This document shows, piece by piece, positions 1 through 9,187 of a stretch of 64,000 bases of DNA (positions are counted from its first letter, which is position 1; every line of letters starts with the position of its first letter). A program made the position numbers and the translations under genes. The stretch comes from Burkholderia sp. BCC1644. Its GTDB lineage: Bacteria > Pseudomonadota > Gammaproteobacteria > Burkholderiales > Burkholderiaceae. Location of the stretch: positions 186,001-250,000 of the forward strand of contig NZ_CADFEI010000003.1 of assembly GCF_902833225.1 (NCBI RefSeq), read 5' to 3'. The notes under the pieces were generated by a model. It did no database searches, was not told where the DNA came from, and was given only the letters and a program-made list of their open reading frames with translations.

Positions 1-2941
1 GGCTGGTCGACAACGAACCGATGCCCGTCGACGTCGCGGTGGACAGCGACGTCAGGTTGCTGTTCGTGCTCGACAGGCCGGTGGACAACGAGCCGACGAT
101 CGTCGAGGTCGACGTCGACAGCGACGAGATCGAGCTCGTGGTCGAGCTGAGGCCGGTGGACAACGAACCGATGCTGGACGACGTGGCGGTGGACAGTGAC
201 GTCACGCTGCTGTTCGTCGTGCTGAGGCCGGTGGACAGCGAACCGATGCCGGTCGACGTGGAGGTCGACAATGACGTGATGGAGCTGTTCGTGTTCGACA
301 GGCCGGTGGACAGCGAGCTGATACCGGTCGATGTCGACGTGGACAACGACGTGATCGAGCTATTCGCCGACGACAACCCGGTCGACGTAGAAGTCGACAA
401 CGAAGTCACCGCACTGTTGGTCGAACTCAGGCCCGTTGACAACGAGGTGATGCCAGTCGACGTCGACGTGGACAGCGACGTGATCGCACTATTGGCCGAC
501 GACAACCCGGTCGACGTAGAAGTCGACAACGAAGTCACCGTGCTGTTAGTCGAACTCAACCCCGTCGACAACGAGCTGATGCCGGTCGATGTCGATGTGG
601 ACAGCGACGTGATCGCGCTATTAGCCGACGACAGCCCGGTCGACGTGGACGTCGACAACGAAGTCACCGAGCTATTGGTCGAACTCAACCCCGTCGACAA
701 AGAGGTGATGCCAGTCGATGTCGACGTGGACAACGACGTGATCGCGCTATTCGCCGACGACAGCCCGGTCGACGTGGACGTCGACAATGACGTTACGGCG
801 CTGTTGGTCGAACTCAGGCCCGTCGACAACGAGGTGATGCCGGTCGATGTCGACGTGGACAACGACGTGATCGAGCTATTCGCCGACGACAGCCCGGTCG
901 ACGTGGACGTCGACAACGAAGTCACCGAGCTGTTAGTCGAACTCAACCCGGTCGACAAAGAGGTGATGCCAGTCGACGTCGACGTGGACAGCGACGTGAT
1001 CGCACTATTGGCCGACGACAACCCGGTCGACGTGGACGTCGACAACGAAGTCACCGAGCTATTGGTCGAACTCAACCCCGTCGACAACGAGCTGATGCCG
1101 GTCGATGTCGACGTGGACAGCGACGTGATCGCACTGTTAGCCGACGACAACCCGGTCGACAACGACGACACCCCCGTCGACAACGAACTGACGCTCGACG
1201 CGGTCGACGTCGACAGCGAATTCACCGCCTGGTTCGTCGCAGCGAGCTGCGACCCGTTGATCGCATCCGTGCTGGCCGAACTGATGCGCCCGGCCGCGAC
1301 GTTGGTGATCTGGCGCTCGGTGCCCGCCGCACCGACGCTGACGACGCTGGTCGGGTTGATGCCGTTGAAGTTGTACGTGACGCCGCCGATCGTCGTGCTG
1401 GCCGTCGGATTCGGCGCGGCCGTCGTCGAACCCGAGCCGAGCGCAACGTCGTTTGCATTGTTCGCCACGGCCGACGCGCCGAACGCCACCGCACCGGCCG
1501 CCGCGGCCGTCGACGTATTGCCGAGCGCGAGCGAGCCCGTGCCCTGCGCGATGTTCGAATTGCCGATCGCGACCGCACCGTTGCCGTTCGCGGTGTTGTT
1601 CGACCCCATCGTGACCGCGCCGGTGCCGATCGCGGTGCTCGGATCGCCGATCGCCACCGCGCCGTTGCCGCTGACCGTCTGACCCAGGCCGAGCGCGACG
1701 GCGCCGAGACCGCTCAGCACCTTCGAGCTGTTGCCGCCGGCGATCGAGCCCGCACCCGCGGCCGCTGCGACCGAGTTGCTGTCGCCGATCGCGATGGTGG
1801 AACCCGCCGCCGCGACGCTGTTGATGCCGATCGCCGTCGCATTCGTGGCCGACGCCGTCGCACCGGGGCCCAAGGCCGTCGCCGATACGCCGCTCCCGAG
1901 CGCGAGATTGCCGAGCGCGACCGCGAACTGCTGCGTCGCGGTCGCCTGCACGCCTGCTGCGATCGAACTGACGCCCGATGCATTCGCGCTCAGGCCGAGC
2001 GCCATCGCCTGATTGGCACCGGCCGTCGTGGACGAGCCCAGCGCGATCGAACTGGTGCCGAGCGACTGCGTGCCCGAGCCCGGTACACCGGCCGTGCCGC
2101 CCCAGCCGATCGCGATCGACGTGCCGCCCTTTGCACCGCTGTTGACGCCCATCGCGACGGCCGAATTGCCGGACGCCAGCGCGCCGCTGCCCACCGCCAC
2201 GCCGGCTGCGCCCGAACTCGTCGACTGGTTGCCGATCGATACCGTTCCCGTATCGGTGGCATGCGACGCGTAGCCGAGCGCGATACTCTGGACCCCGACC
2301 GCGCTCGCCCCGAGACCGAGCGCGGCCGCATACTGGCCGGACGCCAGCGCATTGTTGCCGAGCCCGACGGCCGACACGCCGGTCGCTGCCGCGCCACTGC
2401 CCATCGCTACCGCGCCGCTTTGGGTCGCGCTCGACAGATTGCCGATCGCCACCGAATAATCGCCGCTGCCGATCGCCTGCACGCCGAGCGCCGAGCTGTT
2501 GACGCCGGTTGCCTGCGCGTTGATGCCGACGGCCGTCGATGCATCACCCATCGCATGAGCGCCCGGGCCGAGCGCCGTGGCCGACAAACCCTGCGCCGTC
2601 GCCAGGTTGCCCAACGCGGTGGAATTCTGTTGCGCGGCACTCGAACCGACACCGATCGCGATCGAACTGATGCCGCCGGTTGCCGACCCGCCATCCTGAG
2701 CATATTGCGCATACGCGGCAGCATGGAACAAGCCGAGATACGCCGATGCCATCAGCACGGCCAGCCGCCGTAGCGACGGGGTGGAAGGCATTCCCGCGTG
2801 TGTCGGTGCGCCCCCGAGCGCGGCGCGTTCCGCCGTGCCGCTTGCCGACGCAACACGCTTGCCGCGCGCACGGTCAAGCTCGGAAGCCGCGACCCAGGCT
2901 CCCAGTGCTTCATTCCAGATCGACTTGAACGACTTGTTCAT
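1..2941 (-). CDS. Trimeric autotransporter adhesin (YadA/Hia type), N-terminal part; 3' end off window
   Basis: Surface adhesin of the type V secretion class; about 980 codons are visible and the membrane anchor lies beyond position 1. The start at 2941 follows a GAGGGA ribosome site and opens an extended signal peptide region (MNKSFKSIWNEALGAWVAAS), whose hydrophobic core ends near AYAQ at about residue 80. Residues about 90-460 are YadA-like head repeats of roughly 14 residues (AIG/ALG with alternating small residues). A linker with a GVTYNFNGINPTSVVSVG stretch follows, then INGSQLAATNQAVNSL, typical of a neck/stalk entry. The last 380 residues are a Ser/Thr-rich stalk built on SLSTS motifs. 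No competing gene on the other strand is credible: the long open plus-strand frame is a by-product of the repeats. Confidence 0.93.
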   Translation of the reverse strand, partial: MNKSFKSIWNEALGAWVAASELDRARGKRVASASGTAERAALGGAPTHAGMPSTPSLRRLAVLMASAYLGLFHAAAYAQYAQDGGSATGGISSIAIGVGSSAAQQNSTALGNLATAQGLSATALGPGAHAMGDASTAVGINAQATGVNSSALGVQAIGSGDYSVAIGNLSSATQSGAVAMGSGAAATGVSAVGLGNNALASGQYAAALGLGASAVGVQSIALGYASHATDTGTVSIGNQSTSSGAAGVAVGSGALASGNSAVAMGVNSGAKGGTSIAIGWGGTAGVPGSGTQSLGTSSIALGSSTTAGANQAMALGLSANASGVSSIAAGVQATATQQFAVALGNLALGSGVSATALGPGATASATNATAIGINSVAAAGSTIAIGDSNSVAAAAGAGSIAGGNSSKVLSGLGAVALGLGQTVSGNGAVAIGDPSTAIGTGAVTMGSNNTANGNGAVAIGNSNIAQGTGSLALGNTSTAAAAGAVAFGASAVANNANDVALGSGSTTAAPNPTASTTIGGVTYNFNGINPTSVVSVGAAGTERQITNVAAGRISSASTDAINGSQLAATNQAVNSLSTSTASSVSSLSTGVSSLSTGLSSANSAITSLSTSTSTGISSLSTGLSSTNSSVTSLSTSTSTGLSSANSAITSLSTSTSTGITSLSTGLSSTNSSVTSLSTSTSTGLSSANSSITSLSTSTSTGITSLSTGLSSTNSAVTSLSTSTSTGLSSANSAITSLSTSTSTGITSLSTGLSSTNSSVTSLSTSTSTGLSSANSAITSLSTSTSTGISSLSTGLSSTNSTVTSLSTSTSTGLSSANSAITSLSTSTSTGITSLSTGLSSTNSAVTSLSTSTSTGLSSANSSITSLSTSTSTGISSLSTGLSNTNSSITSLSTSTSTGIGSLSTGLSTTNSSVTSLSTATSSSIGSLSTGLSSTTSSISSLSTSTSTIVGSLSTGLSSTNSNLTSLSTATSTGIGSLSTS
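321..1160. repeat. 129-bp tandem repeat encoding adhesin stalk
   Basis: An identical landmark triplet recurs at 321, 450, 579, 708, 837, 966 and 1095, exactly 129 bp apart, giving about 6.5 near-identical copies. One unit is 43 codons, so gain or loss of a unit keeps the reading frame. On the minus strand each unit reads as Ser/Thr-rich stalk with two SLSTSTSTG-like blocks and an SSTNS or SSANS block. More diverged copies fill 1-320. Confidence 0.95.
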
Positions 2942-4379
2942 CTTGTGTTCCCTCGGTTCTCATGTGCTGGATAACGCGGCAGCGAACACGACGGCAGGCG
3001 ATGACGCATCCGTCTGCTTCTTCGCCCGTACCGCGACGCTTCGCGCTTCACTTTGGATGACTAACTAAACGATCGAACAACGCTGCTCGGCACTCGCGAT
3101 CGCCAGGACGATCGCGCGAATGCACGCCGCACGTGTGCATCGGCACGCCGTGCGACGACACTCGCCGGTTATCGGATTACGGAAGCCGATGGCGCAGGAA
3201 AGACGGCGGCATGCTGCCCCGCGCATCGCGAATCCGCGTGCGCGCGCCGTCGCGCCGAGCCGGCGGCGACCTTGAATGGCATGGGAAGGCGTCGTTCAGA
3301 CGCCGGATGGACGGCTGCCGGCCCGTGCCCCGGGCCAGCCCGTCACGATTCATTCAGGAGGAGGATGACGCCGAGTAGTCCCCGGGTATGAAGCATGCGC
3401 ATCCGGTTCGCTCGAACCGGTGCGTTGACCTGCCATGCCTGTTGTATTCATGTTTTTCGTGCCCGCCTGATTCGAGAACGCGCCGCGCGATCGCGCCCGG
3501 ACGGATCAGACCGCCGGGCTGCACGCGCAGCCGCTCACCCTCTCCGCCGACAGTCAAACGCCTTTCCGGATTTCCGGAAATAGCGCTTGACTTGCCGAAC
3601 GACCCCCGCATCGAATTGATCGGTCGAATTTTCTTGACGATTTTTCCAGTCGATGCGTCACACCCTGACCAACCTCACAATTTTTCCGCTTATCTTGTAT
3701 ACGAACACATTCGGAAAATTATGAAATTTGTATTACCCTCGTGCCAATTTTCTTGTCCGCCATCGCATTCCCATATCCTGAGAATTGCCATCATTCGATG
3801 TCACATTGAATATCGCGTCATCCGAATATGGCAGCGGCAGGGAATCCACGCAAAACCGTTCCCCTCGAAGAACCGATTCCAGCCGCTCCGGGTCTAGTGT
3901 GCAGGTATCCGTTCAAACAAACCTTTTCCAGAACGGAAAAAAGCTTTTCCCGAGCGGACGATATTTACATTCATACGCTCCGGTTAGAAATCCGGTTTTT
4001 ACGGGAATAACGCTTGACCAACAAAACAAAAGGCATTCACCGAATCAGGGCTGACTCGACCCATCCATTTCACATTGAAAGGCATCGTCTCTCGACACAA
4101 TCAACCCGAACTTATCCTTCGGGCCAATTCAATTTTTCAATCGATAAAATCCGGAAATAAAGACCGATATTAAAATTCAATTCGGCATGTTTTTCCACTC
4201 TCATTTCGTTCGGCCGAACATCGGTGCCGAAACCGCGCAGCGACCTGCCGGATATGCCCACACAGGCCGCACGGAATCCTCACAATCGGTACTGTTGTCG
4301 ACATATAATTTTTCGCAACAATTGAGCAGAAAGCGATGCTTTCAATCCGACCGACCACCCTTCCACCGCGTCCGCCACC
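2942..4379. other. Long non-coding, AT-enriched intergenic region
   Basis: No convincing gene lies in these 1.4 kb; the short open frames have no family resemblance or good ribosome sites. From about 3560 to 4370 the base composition is clearly richer in A+T than the surrounding genes. Visible structure: a TTTTCC box at 3924-3929, GGAAAA at 3935-3940 and TTTTCC at 3945-3950 (two overlapping inverted repeats), and an imperfect 16-bp direct repeat at 3576-3591 and 4003-4018 sharing CGCTTGAC. It separates the divergently transcribed adhesin and receiver-AraC gene, so it should hold both promoters. Confidence 0.7.
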
Positions 4380-5213
4380 ATGTCATCCCGCTCGTCCAGT
4401 TCGGCGCCGCCACGCACCACGCCGGATCTCGGAGACGCACATATTCTCGTCGTCGACGATCGCCCGAACGACCTGCGGCTCCTGACCGAAATCCTGCGTG
4501 CCGCGCGATGCCGGATCAGCGTCGCGTTCGACGGGCTGCAGGCGTATCACCGCGCCCAGGCGATCGCGCCCGACCTGATCCTGATGGATGTCCGCATGCC
4601 GCGCATGGACGGCTTCGCTGCCTGCCGGCTGCTGGCGTCGACGCCGTCCACGCAATCCATCCCGGTCATCATCCTGACGGCCGCGGGCGATCTCGAGGAT
4701 CGCATCGCGGGGCTCGAAACCGGCGCGATCGACTACATCGTCAAGCCGTTCGAGCCGACCGAAGTGCTGGCCCGGATCCGCAACCACCTGAAGCGCGCGC
4801 GGCGCAACCAGCCGTTCGCGCACCTGCCCGAGATGCCCGACAACGCGGATGCGGCCCTCGTGCGCGCGGCGGCCGAGGTCCTGCTGCGCGACCTGCGCCA
4901 TCCGCCGGCGCTCGAGGATCTGGCCCGGCAGGTCGGCACGCACGAAAAGCGGCTGTCGCGCGTGTTCCGCGACCAGCTCGGCCAGACCGTGTTCGAGTAC
5001 CTGCGCGACACGCGCCTGCGCGCCGCGATGCATTTCCTAGCGGAGACGTCGATGGGGATCGGCGACATCGCCGAGGAAATCGGCTTCTCCACGCCCGGCA
5101 ATTTCGCGACGGCGTTCCGCGAGCGCTTCAGCATCACGCCGTCCGACTGGCGGCGCCAGCGCCATGCGGTCGACGCGCCGCCCACACCCGGCGGGCATCA
5201 TCCCGATGCGTAG
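4380..5213 (+). CDS. Response regulator, receiver domain fused to AraC-type DNA-binding domain
   Basis: 277 residues. The receiver occupies about residues 20-138 with acidic pair D26/D27, phospho-acceptor D70 in LILMDVRMPRMDG, T100 and K122 in IVKPFEP, so it looks phosphorylatable. Residues about 158-262 form two helix-turn-helix units of the AraC/XylS kind (LEDLARQVGTHEKRLSRVFR, then IGDIAEEIGFSTPGNFATAF and SITPSDWRR). It is a cytoplasmic transcription regulator. The 3' end overlaps the following histidine kinase by 8 bp, which makes that kinase its likely partner. Its position beside the adhesin suggests, but does not show, that it controls adhesion genes. Confidence 0.92.
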   Translation: MSSRSSSSAPPRTTPDLGDAHILVVDDRPNDLRLLTEILRAARCRISVAFDGLQAYHRAQAIAPDLILMDVRMPRMDGFAACRLLASTPSTQSIPVIILTAAGDLEDRIAGLETGAIDYIVKPFEPTEVLARIRNHLKRARRNQPFAHLPEMPDNADAALVRAAAEVLLRDLRHPPALEDLARQVGTHEKRLSRVFRDQLGQTVFEYLRDTRLRAAMHFLAETSMGIGDIAEEIGFSTPGNFATAFRERFSITPSDWRRQRHAVDAPPTPGGHHPDA

Positions 5214-7554
5214 GCGCGACGCGGCGCGGGCAGCCGGGTGGCGCGCGGTGCTGCTGCTTCTGATGGCACTGGCCGTCACCTGCGCGACGGCCCGCGCGGC
5301 ATCGACGCCGAACCCCGCGCAACTGGAAGCCGTGTCGGTGTTCGAGGACGCGAGCGCGACGATGACCGCCGAACAGGTCGCCGCGCGCATCGCCGAGCCG
5401 GTTCAACGCGCGGCCGCGGCAGGCGCATCGACGTTCAACATCGAGTTCTCGCGGTCGGCATGGTGGGTCCGCGCGACGCTGGTCAACCGTGACAGCGCCG
5501 ACCGCCCGCTGGTGCTGGTAATTCGTGACGCGCGCGTCGACCATGCCGACTTCTATGTCGACCAGAACGGCCGGTGGGCGCTCGCCAGCCGTTTCCCGGC
5601 CGCCGACTCCGGCGGCGATGCAGCCGGGCAGCCCTCGCGCTACCCCGCACTCGACGTCACGCTGCCCGCCGGCGAAAGCCTCCCCGTGCTGATCCGCGTC
5701 ACGTCACGCAAGGAAATGCGGCTCGCGCCGGCGGCATTCACACGTGCGGCATGGGATGCGCTGGAACGGCGCGCGACGATGTGGGACTTCGGTTTCTTCG
5801 GCGGGCTGCTCGCGCTCGTGTGGTGCGCGCTGCTGATCGGATTCTTTTCGCGCAGCGGCGTGTTCTACGTGCTGGCCGCGCTTGCGCTGGGCACGACGCT
5901 GTTCGAAGCGGCGTACCGCGGCTATACGGCAATGGCGTTGCCGCCCGCGCTGCGTGAATGGTCCGCGCGCGGTGAGGTGATCTTCGCGTACGTGGCGGTC
6001 GCGTGCTTCATCGCCTTCATCCTGATGGTCGCCCGGCGCGAGCAGGCCAGGCTGCCGATGCGCGCGGTCTACATGGCATTCCTCGCGCTCGAATGCATCG
6101 GCATGGCCGGCGCCGCATGCGGCGACCTGCTGACCTTCACGTGGTTCTGCCTGCGGCTGAACGCGGTGCTGGGGATCGTCAACATCAGCCTCGCGCTGTT
6201 GCTCGCGATCCGCCGGACGCCGACCGGCCGCGTGATGCTGATCGCGATTGCGATTGCCACCTTCAACATGCTGATCCGCGTACTCGACGGCATGAACGCG
6301 CTGCCGCCCGTGCTGTCCTGGCTGAAGTCCGACATCTATCCGAACCCCGTCATCGCGATCGTCGGGCTTGCCACGCACCTGCTGGTGCTGGCCGCGTGGA
6401 TCCACCACGTGGGCCGTCAGCGCACCGAGGCGCGCAAGCGGCTCGAACACTGGCAGCTCACCGAACAGGATCGCCTGCGCGACGAAGTCGCCAGACGCAC
6501 GGTCGCGCTCAACGACGCGCTGCAGCAGGTCACCACCCACATGCAGCAGAAGATCGAGACGCTCGGCTATGTCAGCCACGACCTGCGTGCGCCGCTGTCC
6601 ACGATCAACGGTTACGCGAAACTGCTGCTGCAAGGCGCGACGCTCGGCCAGGCGCGGCTGATTCGCTCGATCGACCGGAGCATCCGCTACCAGCTCACGC
6701 TGATCGACGAACTGCTCGCGTTCACGAAGGCCGAACTGCAGCCGCTCGGCGTGTCGCCCGACGCGACCGACCTGCCCGGCCTGCTCGACGACATCGCCCA
6801 CTATGCACTCGCGCTGTGCGCGCAGCAGGACAACCGGTTCGTGTACCGTCCGGCCACGCCGCTGCCGCGCACGATGTCGATCGACGGGATGCGGCTGCAG
6901 CAGGTGCTGCTGAACCTGCTGTCGAACGCATCGAAGTTCACGCGCGACGGCACGGTCACGCTGTCGGTGCATGCGTCGCGCGAAGGCGACGCATGGCGTC
7001 TGCTGTTCGAGGTCGCCGATACGGGCATCGGCATCGACATCAGCGGCACCCGCGGCATCTTTCGCGCGTACCAGCAGGTGCAGGCCGTCAACGGCGGAAC
7101 CGGGCTCGGCCTGTTCATCGCGCAGCGCATCGTCGGCGCGATGGGCGGCGAACTGGCCGTCGCGAGCCAGCCGGGCGTCGGCACGGCGTTCTCGTTCGCG
7201 ATCGTCGCACCGGCCGTCGGGCATGCGCTCGTGCCGGCGTCGGAACTCGTGCGGCGGTTTCATCCGGGCGACGAAGCCGGGCCGGAACGTGTCGCGCCCG
7301 CGATGGATGGCCCGCCCGACGATGCGCTCGACGAACTGATCCTGCTCGCCCGCGACGGGCGGCTCACCGATATCGAGGAATGGCTCGGTCAGGTTGCGGA
7401 TGCGCCGGATTACGAGGCCTTCGTGCAGCACGTGCGCGAGCATCTCGATACGCTGGACTTGCACGCGATCGAGAAGCTGGCCGGCTCGCTCAAACGTGCG
7501 CGTGTCGCGGATGCTTCGTTCGACAACGAGGCGGACGCGGCCGGGCCTGCTTGA
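5206..7554 (+). CDS. Sensor histidine kinase with 7TMR-DISM sensor region
   Basis: 782 residues from the ATG at 5206, preferred over an in-frame ATG at 5164 because it begins directly with a basic N-terminus and signal sequence (MRRRDAARAAG, then LLLLMALAVTCATARAA). An extracytoplasmic 7TMR-DISM extracellular domain (about residues 45-180) precedes seven membrane segments (about 195-405), a coiled linker, the HisKA domain with phospho-acceptor H458 in YVSHDLRAPL, and the ATPase domain (QQVLLNLLSNASKF, DTGIGI, GTGLGLFIAQRI). About 100 residues follow the ATPase domain without a receiver. It overlaps the upstream regulator and should phosphorylate it. The ligand is unknown; DISM sensors often bind carbohydrates or small extracellular molecules. 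Confidence 0.92.
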   Translation: MRRRDAARAAGWRAVLLLLMALAVTCATARAASTPNPAQLEAVSVFEDASATMTAEQVAARIAEPVQRAAAAGASTFNIEFSRSAWWVRATLVNRDSADRPLVLVIRDARVDHADFYVDQNGRWALASRFPAADSGGDAAGQPSRYPALDVTLPAGESLPVLIRVTSRKEMRLAPAAFTRAAWDALERRATMWDFGFFGGLLALVWCALLIGFFSRSGVFYVLAALALGTTLFEAAYRGYTAMALPPALREWSARGEVIFAYVAVACFIAFILMVARREQARLPMRAVYMAFLALECIGMAGAACGDLLTFTWFCLRLNAVLGIVNISLALLLAIRRTPTGRVMLIAIAIATFNMLIRVLDGMNALPPVLSWLKSDIYPNPVIAIVGLATHLLVLAAWIHHVGRQRTEARKRLEHWQLTEQDRLRDEVARRTVALNDALQQVTTHMQQKIETLGYVSHDLRAPLSTINGYAKLLLQGATLGQARLIRSIDRSIRYQLTLIDELLAFTKAELQPLGVSPDATDLPGLLDDIAHYALALCAQQDNRFVYRPATPLPRTMSIDGMRLQQVLLNLLSNASKFTRDGTVTLSVHASREGDAWRLLFEVADTGIGIDISGTRGIFRAYQQVQAVNGGTGLGLFIAQRIVGAMGGELAVASQPGVGTAFSFAIVAPAVGHALVPASELVRRFHPGDEAGPERVAPAMDGPPDDALDELILLARDGRLTDIEEWLGQVADAPDYEAFVQHVREHLDTLDLHAIEKLAGSLKRARVADASFDNEADAAGPA

Positions 7555-7614
7555 TCGCGTGTGGCGCGAGCACCGGTCGCGCGGCGCCGGGCCGTGCGGC
7601 ATGATGCCGTCTGC

Positions 7615-7893
7615 TCAAACGCACTGCGGCAGCGCCCTCGCAAAGCACTCCGTCACGCGGCGCACCCGCGCCGGAACGAATCGGCGCTTCGGCCAGACGA
7701 CGCACTCGTGAACAACGCCGGCAATGGCCATATCGGCGTAATCGAAGAAGGCCAGGATGCCGAGCATCGCGCGCAAACCGCTGGCGACCATGACCCGGGA
7801 TCTGGATACGCGGAGGCGCAGACGCGGAGCACCGCCTTCGCCGAGTCGCCGTAGACTCAGACCGCCGCTATTGCGGCGCCACCGTATATCCAC
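7615..7893 (-). pseudogene. Possible remnant of a LysR-type regulator C-terminus
   Basis: The last 40-60 residues of this 92-residue frame (ending near VVWPKRRFVPARVRRVTECFARAL) resemble the end of the LysR substrate-binding domain, where a V(Y/W)P-R--P--VR-F-(D/E) pattern is usual. No DNA-binding domain is present and the upstream part of the frame is unlike any protein. The 434-bp gap between 7554 and 7989 holds nothing else I can support. Similarity is judged by eye and is weak. Confidence 0.3.
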
Positions 7894-7988
7894 CGGTCTC
7901 GGCCGCGGGCCGCCTCATGCGGGCCGCCCCATGCGGGACGGCAAGGGACAAGCCCCCGCCGCCACACGGCGACATCGCCGACACCGCA

Positions 7989-9149
7989 TCAGGCCCGCGT
8001 TCCCGATTCCGCCGCATCAACCGTCCAGCCCGCGACGCGATCGCTGAGCGTCAGGCCCAGCCCCGGGCGCGTCGGGACGATCATCCGGCCGTCGCGGGTT
8101 TCGAGTCGTTCATTGAACAGCGGTTCGAGCCATTCGAAATGCTCGACCCACGGTTCGCGCGCATAACACGCGGCCAGATGCACGTGCAGTTCCATCGCGA
8201 AGTGCGGGGCCAGCATCAGACCTGCGTGATCCGCCAGCGCCGCCACTTTCAGAAACGGCGTGATGCCGCCGACGCGCGGCGCGTCCGGCATCAGGTAGTC
8301 GGCCGCGCGTAGCCGGATGAATTCCCAGTGCTCGGACACGCTGGTCAGCATCTCGCCGGTCGCGATCGGCGTGTCGAATTGCGCGGCCAGTGCCGCATGG
8401 CCTTCCGCGTCGTAGCAGTCGAGCGGCTCCTCGATCCAGACCAGCCCGAACTGCTCGAACGTGCGGCACATGCGTTGTGCGGTGGGCCGGTCCCACTGCT
8501 GATTCGCATCGACCATCAACGGAAACGCATCGCCCAGATGCCGGCGCACGGTTTGCACGCGATGGATATCGAGCGCGCAATCCGGCTGCCCGACCTTGAG
8601 CTTGATGCCGCCGATACCTTTCTCGCGCGACGCATCCGTGTTGACCAGCAACTGATCGAGCGGCGTATGCAGAAACCCGCCGGACGTGTTGTAGCAGCGC
8701 ACCGAATCGCGATGCGCGCCGAGCAACTTGGCCAGCGACAGGTTCGCGCGCTTCGCCTTCAGGTCCCACAGCGCGACGTCGAACGCACCGATCGCCTGTG
8801 CCGCGATGCCGCTGCGGCCGACCGATGCGCCGGCCCACGCGAGCTTGTCCCACAGGCGCGCGATGTCGCTCGGATCCTCGCCGAGCAGCGTCGGCGCAAT
8901 CTCCTTCGCATGGGCAAACTGGCCGGGGCCGCCCGCCCGCTTCGAGTAGCTGAAGCCGAGGCCGCGGTGACCGTCGGCGGTTTCGATCTCGACGAACAGG
9001 ATCGCGATTTCCGTCATCGGCTTCTGCCGGCCGGTCAGCACTTTCGCGTCGCTGATCGGATTGGCCAGCGGCAGCAACGTCGACGCGACACGAATCCATT
9101 TGATCCGGTCGTTCGACGTGCCGGAAACGAGGGAAGACGAGGTATTCAT
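7989..9149 (-). CDS. L-talarate/galactarate dehydratase (enolase superfamily, mandelate racemase group)
   Basis: 386 residues. Removes water from galactarate (mucate) or L-talarate to give 5-keto-4-deoxyglucarate. Mandelate-racemase-group residues are all visible: the K183-L-K185 base motif in GIKLKVGQP, metal ligands D214 (VDANQQWD), E240 (WIEEPLD) and E266 (GEML), and H316 in APHFAMELHVH. Recalled Salmonella talarate/galactarate dehydratase matches along the whole C-terminal half, including EHFEWLNPLFNE-like and DGRM--P-R-GLG segments. The start at ATG 9149 excludes a long spurious upstream extension. It lies 38 bp downstream of a sugar-acid MFS gene, as in an operon. Glucarate specificity cannot be ruled out by eye. 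Confidence 0.88.
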   Translation of the reverse strand: MNTSSSLVSGTSNDRIKWIRVASTLLPLANPISDAKVLTGRQKPMTEIAILFVEIETADGHRGLGFSYSKRAGGPGQFAHAKEIAPTLLGEDPSDIARLWDKLAWAGASVGRSGIAAQAIGAFDVALWDLKAKRANLSLAKLLGAHRDSVRCYNTSGGFLHTPLDQLLVNTDASREKGIGGIKLKVGQPDCALDIHRVQTVRRHLGDAFPLMVDANQQWDRPTAQRMCRTFEQFGLVWIEEPLDCYDAEGHAALAAQFDTPIATGEMLTSVSEHWEFIRLRAADYLMPDAPRVGGITPFLKVAALADHAGLMLAPHFAMELHVHLAACYAREPWVEHFEWLEPLFNERLETRDGRMIVPTRPGLGLTLSDRVAGWTVDAAESGTRA

Positions 9150-9187
9150 GAACAAGACCCTTGCAGAAGAAAAATCGGTACGTGCGT

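Noticed and set aside
21-1682. Plus-strand frame of 553 residues with repeated Val/Asp-rich units
   Set aside because: It is the reverse complement of the adhesin stalk repeats, which remain open on both strands. The composition is implausible and the minus strand has the extended signal peptide and head motifs.
3388-3897. 169-residue plus-strand frame in the long intergenic region
   Set aside because: No family, no ribosome site, and composition changes abruptly midway at the AT-rich boundary. Not supported as a gene.
5704-7602. Minus-strand frame of 632 residues opposite the histidine kinase
   Set aside because: Arg/Gln/Asp-rich shadow without domains; the plus strand holds a complete kinase.
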